The notes beneath the pieces were generated by a model that was not told the origin of the DNA, ran no database searches, and worked only from the letters and a program-made list of their open reading frames with translations. Positions 1-12,248 of a stretch of DNA of 64,000 bases are shown piece by piece. Origin of the DNA: Hippasteria phrygiana (taxonomy: Eukaryota > Echinodermata > Asteroidea > Valvatida > Goniasteridae). The stretch lies in NCBI GenBank assembly GCA_037893225.1, contig JAZGUH010000197.1:124001-188000 (forward strand), given 5' to 3'. Position 1 is the first letter of the stretch. Each line of letters begins with the position of its first letter. Made by a program: the position numbers and the translations under genes.

Positions 1-23
1 CTTGTTTTCGTTAAGATTTTTTT

Positions 24-54
<31 letters not shown>

Positions 55-229
55 TTCTTTTTCAGACTTTTTGCCCATAGACTTTGTACACGTTTTCGTT
101 CTGCCAGGCACTTTGGCTACTTTTATGCAGCCGATTGCCTTTAAACTTAACAGACACTTAGACCAACTACTCAGGATGCATGCCGAACTTTTACGTCATG
201 ATGACGTCATCACGTGATTTTTTATGAAT

Positions 230-1190
230 TTTTGAATTTTGAAAATCGTAACATTCATTAAATTATATCTAGCGAACAAAACAAGATATTTTCAAAATTC
301 TTTTTCTTATAGCTTTGGTATGTCTCAAAGATATGCCCTAAATTGCGAAAATTGTGTGACGTCATGATGACGTCATCAAAAATGTGTTTTTTTGTTAACG
401 CATGTAAGGGTCAATCCGATTACAAAAATGTATATATTGAATTTTCCTGTACCCAATTCCAAAATTTCATGATCGTGGCTCACTCAAGTAAGAAATGACA
501 GCCATTTCAAAATTTAGACCAAATTCAATATAACACAAAGGAATTCTGGGACGGGCTGATAACCATGGCTATTATGAGCTTGCTGTTTATAAAAGGGGTT
601 GATTTCTAGTCTTTTTTCAAGTCGCTGAATTTTTGAAGTTTTAAAATCGTAACATTCTTTTCAATATATCTAGCGAACAAAACAAGATATTTTCAAAATT
701 ATTTTTGTTACAGCTTTGGTATGTCTCAAAGATATGCCCTAAATGGCGAAAATTGTGTGACGTCATGATGACGTCATCAACAATATTTTTTTTTTTAAAC
801 GCATGTAAGGGTCAATCTGATTACAAAAATGTATACATTGAATTTTCCTGTACCTAATTCCAAAATTTCGTGATCGTGGCTCACTCAAGTAAGAAATAGG
901 AGCCATTTCAAAATTTAGACCAAATTCAATATAACACAAAGGAATTCTGGGAAGGGCTGATAACCATGGCTTAAATGTGCATGCTGTTTATAAAAAGGGT
1001 TGATTTGTAGTCTTTTTTCAAGTCGCTGAATTCTTGAAGTTTTATAATCGTAACATTCTCTTCACTATATCTAGCGAACAAAACAAGATATTTTCAAAAT
1101 TCTTTTTGTTATAGCTTTGGTATGTCTCAAAGATATGCCCTAAAAAGCGAAAATTGTGTGACGTCATGATGACGTCATAAAAAAAATCTT
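230..1190. repeat. 394-bp tandem module, first run (representative)
   Basis: Each module runs from AATCGTAACATTC through GCGAACAAAACAAG, the twin CRE, ACGCATGTAAGGGTC, CACAAAGGAATTCTGG and GGGGTTGATTT to TTTTTTCAAGTCGCTGAA. Spacing is 394-400 bp. Equivalent runs occur at about 4740-5700, 9720-10670, 12430-13390, 14990-15950, 18200-19160, 20200-21560, 22510-23480, 35760-36720, 38490-40260 and 41810-42780. The run at 38.9-40.1 kb is the longest and most uniform, which suggests the most recent expansion. Short open frames in it are by-products. Confidence 0.85.
357..378. promoter_or_regulatory. Twin CRE motif (representative of the array)
   Basis: Two perfect TGACGTCA octamers are separated by TGA, so their centres are 11 bp apart. 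The second sits in the 14-bp palindrome TGATGACGTCATCA, which matches the extended optimum of CREB/ATF/JDP2-type bZIP dimers. The same motif recurs in almost every module from 1 to 43.6 kb. Binding is inferred from the motif only. Confidence 0.5.
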
Positions 1191-1337
1191 TTTTCAAGTC
1201 GATAGAATATTGCCCATAGCATTTGTAAACGTTTACTTTCTTACCGGCCACATTGGCTACTTTTAAACTTGGCAGACACTTACCCCAACTGCTCACAATG
1301 TGTGCCGAACCTTTACGTCATGATGACGTCATCACAT

Positions 1338-1353
1338 GTCACGTGACGTCATC
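1338..1353. promoter_or_regulatory. E-box/CRE composite (representative of the array)
   Basis: GTCACGTGAC, a palindromic E-box of the USF/TFE/MITF kind, overlaps a following TGACGTCATC. The composite recurs at the end of most 145-bp modules, with decayed versions (CATGTCACGTGGTGTC). Function is not shown by the sequence. Confidence 0.4.
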
Positions 1354-1919
1354 TTAAAGGGGCATTTTTCGAAGCCATATATTTACAAAAGTACAAGACC
1401 GATTAAGTTGGAACGTAATATCTAGGTATGCCACCGGGTGTTATAGATGAACATTGACATGACGTTATGATCAAGTCATAACATGTCACGTGGTGTCATC
1501 TTAAAGGGGCACTCGCTAGATTATTGCCTATAGCATTTGTAAACGTTTTCTTTCTTACCGGCCAGTTTGGCTACTTTTAAACTTGGCAGACACTTACCCC
1601 AACTGCTCACAATGTGTGCCGAACTTTTACGTCATGATGACGTCATCACATGTCACGTGACGTCATCTGAAAGGGGCATTTTTCGAAGCCATATTTTTAC
1701 CGAAGTAGAAGTCAGATTAAGTTGAAAAGTAATATCTAGGTAGCCCAGTAGATTATCTTAAACAATTTTGTGTCAGGAATGCTTGTAGGCCGGCATGTGT
1801 TATATATGAAAATTGATGCGACGTTATGGTGACGTCATCATATGATTTTATAGTAATTTTTTTACTTTTAAATCTTTAAGCTATAAGGCCTATCTCATCA
1901 ACTGAACATGCTAATTTCG

Positions 1920-3827
1920 AAATTCTTATTGTAATTCTTTTTGAAATAGGTTTTTTAGGTAAACAAGTTTTACGTTCTGTGATTTGGGAGGATTTAACAT
2001 AATTTTCAAAAATAGTTGTTGTATTTTGTTCCACTCAAGTAAATGTTGTCTCAATCGTATTTTGGATTACCTTACTTTTAATTTCCAGTTTATAATTCCC
2101 AATGTATTAAAAAAAATGCGTTCTGTGATTTTCTACTGCTCAAATAAAGTTTGTTTCAGCCGTCTATTCTTTAAGGTGTGTTGCGTTAATTACTGGTTTT
2201 CCGTTTTCAAACACTACATGGGGTATGCTTCGCTCTCACCCACCGCTCTATGTGTGTGTTTGCCTGAAATTGTTAGTTAAGTTTGGTATACAGTGCTAGG
2301 CGCCACCGGACAAAATCCGTGAATGAGTTTTTACCAGTAAACTCGTATGCTGCCCTCTACAGTTCACTAAACACAACCAGAGGAGTGTTTTTTTAAGTAC
2401 TACCGCCCTCTTGCGCTAAAAAGTTGACAGGTTTGTCAATTGTGGCAGAGAAACTTTTGACCAGTAAGATTATGTCGAACTTTCCTTGCATTTAATTGTA
2501 CCTCCCTAGGGTGTGTGGAAAATCATATTACAATTGGAGAATTCAGGACTATTAGGGTTAATAAGACCGTATTTTCTTTCAATTATATACTGTAATAAAA
2601 ATATACTAGTAAGACTTCATTAAATAACTCTCTTTATTCAAAGGTCTTGTTTTCAAAGAATTCTTTTTATTGCTTCCTACGTGCCACAATGTCAACATGC
2701 ATTTTTATCAAGAACATATCACATAATATTAATAAAGATTCAAATTTGAGAGGCAAGTTACTCCAATACAAGCCTGAAAACAAAATGTTGAAGAGAAAAA
2801 GTTGTGTATTTAACAAGTGCATTCAGTGAAAAGCACAGAAACAATCATGCGTCTTATAACATTCTTTCCAAATTCTTATTGTAATTCTTTTTGAAATATG
2901 TTTTTTACGTCATAGGTAAACAAGTTTTGCGTTCTGTGATTTGGGAGGATTTAACATAATTTTCAAAAAAAATTGTTGTATTTTGTTCCACTCAAGTAAA
3001 TGTTGTCTCAATCGTCTTTTGGATTACCTTACATTTAATTTCCAGTTGATAATTCCCAATGTATTAAACAAAATGCGTTCTGTGATTTTCTACTGCTCAA
3101 ATCAAGTTTGTTTCAGCCGTCCATTCTTTAAGGTGTGTTGCGTTAATTACTGGTTTTTCGTCTTCAAACACTACATTGGGTATGCTTCGGTCTCACCCAC
3201 CGCTCTATGTGTGTGTTTGCCTTAAATTGTTAGTTAAGTTTGGTATACAGTGCTAGGCGCCACCGGACAAAATCCGTCAACTAATTTTTACCAGTAAACT
3301 CGTATGCTGCCCTCTACAATTCACTAAACCCAACCAGAGGAGTATTTTTTTAAGTACTACCGCCCTCTTGCGCTAAAAAGTTGACAGGTTTGTCAATTGT
3401 GGCAGAGAAACTTTTGACCAGCAAGATTATGTCGGACTTTCCTTGCATTTATCTGTACCTCCCTAGGGTGTGTGGAAAATCATATTAAAATTGGAGAATT
3501 CTGGACTGTTAGGGTTAATAAGACCGTATTTTCTTTCAATTATATACTGTAATAAAAATATACCAGTAAGACTTCATTAAATAACTCTCTTCATTCAAAG
3601 GTCTTGTTTTCAAAGAATTATTTGTATTGCTTCCTACGTGCCACAATGTCAACATGCATTTTTAGCAAGAACATATCACATAATATTAATAAAGATTCAA
3701 ATTTGAGAGGCAAGTTACTCCAATACAAGCCTGAAAACAAAGTGTTGAAGAGAAAAAGTTGTGTATTTAACAAGTGCATTCAGTAAAAAGCACAGAAACA
3801 ATCAGGCGTCTTATAACATTCTTTTTG
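1920..3827. repeat. Two 950-bp modules of unknown origin
   Basis: A 948-957-bp unit, free of CRE sites, is present twice here and twice at about 6422-8325 in element B. Landmarks are GGGAGGATTTAACATAATTT, GTGCTAGGCGCCACCGG and CCGCCCTCTTGCGCTAAAA. It contains short frames of 94-101 codons (beginning at 1984, 2941, 6490 and 7438). The copies differ by amino-acid-changing substitutions and by frame-breaking indels, which argues against coding. It looks like a foreign segment captured by the element before the A/B duplication. I do not recognise it. Confidence 0.7.
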
Positions 3828-4547
3828 AATTACAGACATACATGATGACGTCATCACATGCCACGTGACGTCATCTTAAAGGGGCAGTTTTTGAAGCTAT
3901 ATATCTACAAAAGTACAAGTTCGATTAAGTTGAAAAGTAATATCTAGGTAGCCCAGTAGGTTTATAGCTGAAAATTGACATGACATTATCATGATTGATG
4001 TCATCACATGTCACGTGACGTCATCTTAAAGGGGCAGTTTTTGAAGCCACATATAAACAAAAGTACAAGTTCGATTAAGTTGAAATGTAATATCCAGGCA
4101 GATCTACAGGTTCATAGATGAAAATTGACATGACATTATGATGACTTCAGCACATGTCACGTGACGTCATCTTAAAGGGGCAGTTTTTGAAGCCATCTAT
4201 CTACAAAAGTACAAGTTCGATTAAGTTGAAACGTGGTATCTAACATGAATTTTAAACAATTTTTGATAATTCTTGTAATATATTTTTAGGTCATACACAC
4301 TTAAATATAAATGTGAAAAATGTGTGACGTCTGATGACGTAATCATGGTCATCAACTCCTTGTATGCTCACATTTCCAAAACGATTATGAATAAGCCTAC
4401 GTGATTGCATGACCTGTCGTAGACGACCATGAATGTAAAACGAGATTTTTTGATCCACCATTGAAATCTCAAAAATTAAGAATCAAACTACCAAAAACCC
4501 CCCAAACGAAACAGCCCTGTGTTTGTCCACAAACACCAAAGCTCTAG

Positions 4548-7500
4548 TTTTTTTTTTTTTTTCTTTTTCAGACTTTTGCCCATAGCGTTTGTACACGATT
4601 TCTTTCTGCCAGGGACTTTGGCTACTTTTATGCAGCCGATTGCCTTTAAACTTAACAGACACTTAGACCAACTGCTCAGCATGCATGCCGAACTTTTACG
4701 TCATGATGACGTCATCACGTGATTTTTTATGAATTTTTGAATTTTGAAAATCGTAACATTCATTAAATTATATCTAGCGAACAAAACAAGATATTTTCAA
4801 AATTCTTTTTCTTATAGCTTTGGTATGTCTCAAAGATATGCCCTAAATTGCGAAAATTGTGTGACGTCATGATGACGTCATCAAAAATATGTTTTTTTGT
4901 AAACGCATGTAAGGGTCAATCCGATTACAAAAATGTATACATTGAATTTTCCTGTACCTAATTCCAAAATTTCATGATCGTGGCTCACTCAAGTATGAAA
5001 TAGGAGCCATTTCAAAATTTAGACCAAATTCAATATAACACAAAGGAATTCTGGGAAGGGCTGATAACCATGGCTATTATGTGCTTGCTGTTTATAAAAG
5101 GGGTTGATTTCTAGTCTTTTTTCAAGTCGCTAAATTTTTGAAGTATTAAAATCGTAACATTCTTTTCAATATATCTAGCGAACAAAACAAGATATTTTCA
5201 AAATTATTTTTGTTACAGCTTTGGTATGTCTCAAAGATATGCCCTAAAAAGCGAAAATTGTGTGACGTCATGATGACGTCATCAACAAATCTTTTTTTTT
5301 TAAACGCATGTAAGGGTCAATCCGATTACAAAAATGTATTCGTTGAATTTTCCTGTACCTAATTCCAAAATTTCATGATCGTGGCTCACTCAAGTATGAA
5401 ATAGGAGCCATTTCAAAATTTAGACCAAATTCAATATAACACAAAGGAATTCTGGGAAGGGCTGATAACCATGGGTATTATGTGCTTGCTGTTTATAAAA
5501 GGGATTGATTTCTAGTCTTTTTTCAAGTCGCTAAATTTTTGAAGTTTTGGAATCGTAACATTCTTTTCAATATATCTAGCGAATAAAACAAGATATTTTC
5601 AAAATTCTTTTTGTTATAGCTTTGGTATGTCTCAAAGATATGCCATAAAAAGCGCAAATTGTGTGACGTCATGATGACGTCATAAAAAAAAATCTTTTTT
5701 CAAGTCGCTAGAATATTGCCCATAGCATTTGTAAACGTTTTCTTTCTTACCGGCCACTTTGGCTACTTTTAAACTTGGCAGACACTTACCCCAACTGCTC
5801 ACAATGTGTGCCGAACCTTTACGTCATGATGACGTCATCACATGTCACGTGACGTCATCTTAAAGGGGCATTTTTCGAAGCCATATATTTACAAAAGTAC
5901 AAGACCGATTAAGTTGGAACGTAATATCTAGGTATGCCACCGGGTGTTATAGATGAACATTGACATGACGTTATGATCAAGTCATAACATGTCACGTGGT
6001 GTCATCTTAAAGGGGCACTCGCTAGATTATTGCCCATAGCATTTGTAAACGTTTTCTTTCTTACCGGCCAGTTTGGCTACTTTTAAACTTGGCAGACACT
6101 TACCCCAACTGCTCACAATGTGTGCCGAACTTTTACGTCATGATGACGTCATCACATGTCACGTGACGTCATCTGAAAGGGGCATTTTTCGAAGCCATAT
6201 TTTTACCGAAGTAGAAGTCAGATTAAGTTGAAAAGTAATATCTAGGTAGCCCAGTAGATTATCTTAAACAATTTTGTGTCAGGAATGCTTGTAGGCCGGC
6301 ATGTGTTATATATGAAAATTGATGCGACGTTATGGTGACGTCATCATATGATTTTATAGTAATTTCTTTACTTTTGAATCTTTAAGCTATAAGGCCTATC
6401 TCATCAACTGAACATGCTAATTTCGAAATTCTTATTGTAATTCTTTTTGAAATAGGTTTTTTAGGTAAACAAGTTTTACGTTCTGTGATTTGGGAGGATT
6501 TAACATAATTTTCAAAAATAGTTGTATTTTGTTCCACTCAAGTAAATGTTGTCTCAATCGTATTTTGGATTACCTTACTTTTAATTTCCAGTTTATAATT
6601 CCCAATGTATTAAAAAAAATGCGTTCTGTGATTTTCTACTGCTCAAATAAAGTTTGTTTCAGCCGTCTATTCTTTAAGGTGTGTTGCGTTAATTACTGGT
6701 TTTCAAACACTACATGGGGTATGCTTCGCTCTCACCCACCGCTCTATGTGTGTGTTTGCCTTAAATTGTTAGTTAAGTTTGGTATACAGTGCTAGGCGCC
6801 ACCGGACAAAATCCGTGAATGAGTTTTTACCAGTAAACTCGTATGCTGCCCTCTACAGTTCACTAAACACAACCAGAGGAGTATTTTTTTAAGTACTACC
6901 GCCCTCTTGCGCTAAAAAGTTGACAGGTTTGTCAATTGTGGCAGAGAAACTTTTGACCAGTAAGATTATGTCGAACTTTCCTTGCATTTAACTGTACCTC
7001 CCTAGGGTGTGTGGAAAATCATATTACAATTGGAGAATTCAGGACTATTAGGGTTAATAAGACCGTATTTTCTTTCAATTATATACTGTAATAAAAATAT
7101 ACTAGTAAGACTTCATTAAATAACTCTCTTTATTCAAAGGTCTTGTTTTCAAAGAATTCTTTTTATTGCTTCCTACGTGCCACAATTGTCAACATGCATT
7201 TTTATCAAGAACATATCACATAATATTAATAAAGATTCAAATTTGAGAGGCAAGTTACTCCAATACAAGCCTGAAAACAAAATGTTGAAGAGAAAAAGTT
7301 GTGTATTTAACAAGTGCATTCAGTGAAAAGCACAGAAACAATCATGCGTCTTATAACATTCTTTCCAAATTCTTATTGTAATTCTTTTTGAAATATGTTT
7401 TTTACGTCATAGGTAAACAAGTTTTGCGTTCTGTGATTTGGGAGGATTTAACATAATTTTCAAAAATAATTGTTGTATTTTGTTCCACTCAAGTAAATGT

Positions 7501-9523
7501 TGTCTCAATCGTCATTTGGATTACCTTACATTTAATTTCCAGTTTATAATTCCCAATGTATTAAAACAAATGCGTTCTGTGATTTTCTACTGCTCAAATA
7601 AAGTTTGTTTCAGAAGTGCATTCTTTAAGGTGTGTTGCGTTAATTTCTGGTTTTCCGTCTTCAAACACTACAGGGGGTATGCTTCGGTCTCACCCACCGC
7701 TCTATGTGTTTGTTTGCCTTAAATTGTTAGTTAAGTTTGGTATACAGTGCTAGGCGCCACCGGACAAAATCCGTGAATGAGTTTTTACCAGTAAACTCGT
7801 ATGCTGCCCTCTACAGTTCACTAAACACAACCAGAGGAGTATTTTTTTAAGTACTACCGCCCTCTTGCGCTAAAAAGTTGACAGGTTTGTCAATTGTGGC
7901 AGAGAAACTTTTGACCAGTAAGATTATGTCGAACTTTCCTTGCATTTAACTGTACCTCCCTAGGGTGTGTGGAAAATCATATTACAATTGGAGAATTCAG
8001 GACTATTAGGGTTAATAAGACCGTATTTTCTTTCAATTATATACTGTAATAAAAATATACTAGTAAGACTTCATTAAATAACTCTCTTTATTCAAAGGTC
8101 TTGTTTTCAAAGAATTCTTTTTATTGCTTCCTACGTGCCACAATTGTCAACATGCATTTTTATCAAGAACATATCACATAATATTAATAAAGATTCAAAT
8201 TTGAGAGGCAAGTTACTCCAATACAAGGCTGAAAACAAAATGTTGAAGAGAAAAAGTTGTGTATTTAACAAGTGCATTCAGTGAAAAGCACACAAACAAT
8301 CAGGCGTCTTATAACATTCTTTTTGAATTACAGACATACATGATGACGTCATCACATGCCACGTGACGTCATCTTAAAGGGGCAGTTTTTGAAGCTATAT
8401 ATCTACAAAAGTACAAGTTCGATTAAGTTGAAAAGTAATATCTAGGTAGCCCAGTAGGTTTATAGCTGAAAATTGACATGACATTATCATGATTGATGTC
8501 ATCACATGTCACGTGACGTCATCTTAAAGGGGCAGTTTTGAAGCCATATATCTACAAAAGTACAAATTCGATTAAGTTGAAATGTAATATCCAGGTAGGT
8601 CTGCAGGTTCATAGATGAAAATAAACATGACAATAGGACGACGTCATCACATGTCACGTGACGTCATCTTAAAGGGGCAGTTTTGGAAGCCATATATCAA
8701 CAAAAGTACAAGTTCAATTAAGTTGAAACGTAATATCTAGGTAGGCCAGTAGGTTTATAGATGGAAATTGACATGACATTATCATGATGTCATCACATGT
8801 CACGTGATGTCATCTTAAAGGGGCATTCGCTAGACTATATTGCATTTGTACATGTTTTTTTCTTACTGGCACTTTGGGTACTTTTAAAATTGGCATTTTT
8901 CGTAGCCATACATTGTGTATCTACACAAGTACAAGTCCGATTAAGTTGAAACGTAATATCTAAGTATGCTACACGGTGTGTTATAGATGAAAGTTGACAT
9001 AACGTTATGATGACATCACATGTCACGTGATGTCATCTTAAAGGAGCATTCGCTAGACTATTGCCCATAGCATTTGTACACTTTTTTCTTATTGGCACTT
9101 TGGGTACTTTTCAAATTGGCAGACACTTAGACCAACTGCTCAGAATGTGTGTCGAACTTTTACGTCATGATGACATCATCACATGTCACGTGACGTCATC
9201 TTAAAGAGGCATTTTTCAAAGCCATATATCTACAAAAGTACAAGTCCGATTAAGTTGAAACATGTATCTAGGTATGCCACCGGGTGTTATAGGTGAACAT
9301 TGACTTGACGTTATGAAGTGATCACATGTCACGTGATGTCATTTTAAAGGGGCATTCGCTACACTATTCCCCATAACATTTGTACTCGATTTCTTTCTTT
9401 AAACCAATCCTTCACACATCCAATAACGTTAATTATTGTATAAACATTTGACTAACTAACACAATAAAAAAAACACGAAACAGCCCTGTGTTTGTCCACG
9501 GGACAAACACATAACATGTCTAG
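4548..9523 (+). mobile_element. Helentron-like tandem element B
   Basis: This copy follows element A directly after CTAG, starting with a T-run and CTTTTTCAGAC but lacking the 5' hairpin. It repeats the plan of A: 394-bp modules 4740-5700, 145-bp modules 5820-6360, two 950-bp modules about 6422-8325, then 145-bp modules to about 9350. The 3' end has CGAAACAGCC at 9476-9485, a longer hairpin GTGTTTGTCC-ACG-GGACAAACAC at 9488-9510, nine bases and CTAG at 9520-9523. The extended hairpin keeps perfect pairing although its sequence differs from A. Confidence 0.65.
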
Positions 9524-12248
9524 TTTTTTTTTTTTTTCTTTTTCAGACTTTTGCCCATAGCGTTTGTACACGATTTCTTTCTACCAGGGACTTTGGCTAC
9601 TTTTATGCAGCCGATTGCCTTTAAACTTAACAGACACTTAGACCAACTACTCAGGATGCATGCCGAACTTTTACGTCATGATGACGTCATCACGTGATTT
9701 TTTATGAATTTTTGAATTTTGAAAATCGTAACATTCATTAAATTATATCTAGCGAACAAAACAAGATATTTTCAAAATTCTTTTTCTTATAACTTTGGTA
9801 TGTCTCAAAGATATGCCCTAAATTGCGAAAATTGTGTGACGTCATGATGACGTCATCAAAAATATGTTTTTTTTTTAACGCATGTAAGGGTCAATCTGAT
9901 TACAAAAATGTATACATTGTATTTTTCTGTACCCAATTCCAAAATTTCATGATCGTGGCTCACTCAAGTAAGAAATGACAGCCATTTCAAAATTTAGACC
10001 AAATTCAATATAACACAAAGGAATTCTGGGACGGGCTGATAACCATGGCTATTATGAGCTTGCTGTTTATAAAAGGGGTTGATTTCTAGTCTTTTTTCAA
10101 GTCGCTGAATTTTTGAAGTATTAAAATCGTAACATTCTTTTCAATATATCTAGCGAACAAAACAAGATATTTTCAAAATTATTTTTGTTACAGCTTTGGT
10201 ATGTCTCAAAGATATGCCCTAAATGGCGAAAATTGTGTGACGTCATGATGACGTCATCAACAATATTTTTTTTTTTTAACGCATGTAAGGGTCAATCTGA
10301 TTACAAAAATGTATACATTGAATTTTCCTGTACCTAATTCCAAAATTTCGTGATCGTGGCTCACTCAAGTAAGAAATAGGAGCCATTTCAAAATTTAGAC
10401 CAAATTCAATATAACACAAAGGAATTCTGGGAAGGGCTGATAACCATGGCTTAAATGTGCATGCTGTTTATAAAAAGGGTTGATTTGTAGTCTTTTTTCA
10501 AGTCGCTGAATTCTTGAAGTTTTATAATCGTAACATTCTTTTCACTATATCTAGCGAACAAAACAAGATATTTTCAAAATTCTTTTTGTTATAGCTTTGG
10601 TATGTCTCAAAGATATGCCCTAAAAAGCGAAAATTGTGTGACGTCATGATGACGTCATAAAAAAATTCTTTTTTCAAGTCGATAGAATATTGCCCATAGC
10701 ATTTGTAAATGTTTACTTTCTTACCGGCCACATTGGCTACTTTTAAACTTGGCAGACACTTACCCCAACTGCTCACAATGTGTGCCGAACTTTTACGTCC
10801 TGATGACGTCATCACATGTCACGTGACGTCATCTTAAAGGGGCATTTTTCGAAGCCATATATCTACAAAAGTACAAGTCCGATTCAGTTGGAACGTAAGG
10901 TATGCCACCTGGTGTTATAGATGAAAATTGACATGACGTTATGATCAAGTCATAACATGTCACGTGGTGTCATCTTAAAGGGGCACTCGCTAGATTATTG
11001 CCTATAGCATTTGTACACGTTTTCTTTCTTACCGGCACTTTGGGTACTTTTAAACTTGGCAGACACTTAGACTAACTGCTCACAATGTGTGCCGAACTTT
11101 TACCTCTTGATGACGTCATGACATGCCACGTGACGTCATCTTAAAGGGGCAGTTTTTGAAGCCATATATCTACAAAAGTACAAATTCGATTAAGTTGAAA
11201 AGTAATATCTAGGTAGCCCAGTAGGTTTATAGCTGAAAATTGACATGACATTATCATAATTGATGTCATCACATGTCACGTGACGTCATCTTAAAGGGGC
11301 AGTTTTTGAAGCCATATGTCTACAAAAGCACAAGTCCGATTAAGTTCAAAAGTAATATCTAGGTAGCCCACCAGGTTTATAGATAACAATTGAATTGACG
11401 TTATGATGACGTCATCACATGTCACGTGACGTCATCTTAAAGGGGCAGTTTTTGAAGCCATATATAAACAAAATTACAAGTTCGATTAAGTTGAAAAGTA
11501 ATATCTAGGTAGCCCAGTAGGTTTATAGCTGAAAATTGACATGACATTATCATGATGTCATCACATGTCACGTGACGTCATCTTAAAGGGGCAGTTTTTG
11601 AAGCCATATCTACAAAAGTACAAGCTCGATTAAGTTGAAATGTAATATCTAAGTAGGCCAGCAGGTTTATAGATGAAATTTGACATGACGTTATGATGAC
11701 TTCATCACATGTCACCTGACGTCATCTTAAAGGGGCAGTTTTTGAAGCCACATATAAACAAAAGTACAAGTTCGATTAAGTTGAAATGTAATATCCAGGC
11801 AGATCTGCAGGTTCATAGATGAAAATTGACATGACATTATGATGACTTCATCACATGTCACGTGACGTCATCTTAAAGGGGCAGTTTTTGAAGCCATCTA
11901 TCTACAAAAGTACAAGTTCGATTAAGTTGAAACGTGGTATCTAACATGAATTTTAAACAATTTTTGATAATTCTTGTAATATATTTTTAGGTCATACACA
12001 CTTAAATATAAATGTGAAAAATGTGTGACGTCTGATGACGTAATCATGGTCATCAACTCCTTGTATGCTCACATTTCCAAAACGATTATGAATAAGCCTA
12101 CGTGATTGCATGACCTGTCGTAGACGACCATGAATGTAAAACGAGATTTTTTGATCCACCATTGAAATCTCAAAAATTAAGAATCAAACTACCAAAAAAC
12201 CCCCAAACGAAACAGCCCTGTGTTTGTCCACAAACACCAAAGCTCTAG
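9524..12248 (+). mobile_element. Helentron-like tandem element C
   Basis: This 2.7-kb copy has a T-run leader, 394-bp modules (about 9720-10670), then 145-bp modules (about 10800-11940) and the same tail as element A. CGAAACAGCC lies at 12208-12217 and CTAG at 12245-12248. It lacks the 950-bp modules. It is nearly identical in length and order to element M (35578-38303) and is the left part of the large segmental duplication. Confidence 0.65.
10800..11940. repeat. 145-bp tandem module run (representative)
   Basis: Units of about 141-153 bp read CTTAAAGGGGCAGTTTTTGA, then AGCCATATATCTACAAAAG, TCCGATTAAGTTGAAA, ATATCTAGGTAG, TTATAGATGAAAATTGACAT, then CRE and E-box motifs. Further runs lie at 1310-1850, 3838-4240, 5820-6360, 8340-9350, 13520-14610, 16060-16280, 19280-19800, 21680-22170, 23600-25110, 36850-37990, 40370-41460 and 42900-43410. 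Units drift by small indels, as expected of satellite-like evolution inside a mobile element. Confidence 0.8.

Larger units (their letters stand above)
1..4547 (+). mobile_element. Helentron-like tandem element A (5' end cut by window edge)
   Basis: The window opens inside the 5' leader of this element (CTTGTTTTCGTTAAG then T-runs), just after the position where complete copies have a GGCTGTTTCG hairpin. The body holds 394-bp modules (about 230-1190), 145-bp modules (about 1310-1850), two 950-bp modules (about 1920-3827), more 145-bp modules (3838-4240) and a unique tail. The 3' end has CGAAACAGCC at 4507-4516, the hairpin GTGTTTGT-CC-ACAAACAC at 4519-4536, seven bases, then CTAG at 4544-4547 followed by T. 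Sub-terminal inverted complement, hairpin and CTAG/T match what is known of Helitron2/Helentron non-autonomous elements. No Rep or helicase coding is present. Confidence 0.65.

Noticed and set aside
1042..1296. Minus-strand frames of about 84 codons recurring at 1042, 10522, 13248 and 36578
   Set aside because: They are by-products of the 394-bp repeat and break in other copies of the same module.
1984..2280. Repeated 94-101-codon plus-strand frames in the 950-bp modules (also at 2941, 6490 and 7438)
   Set aside because: The copies differ by amino-acid-changing substitutions and by indels that alter the frame. No domain, no codon constraint and no start context support translation.
2647..2829. 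60-codon frame in the 950-bp module (also at 3604)
   Set aside because: A single base insertion breaks it in the copies at 7140-7330 and 8100-8290.
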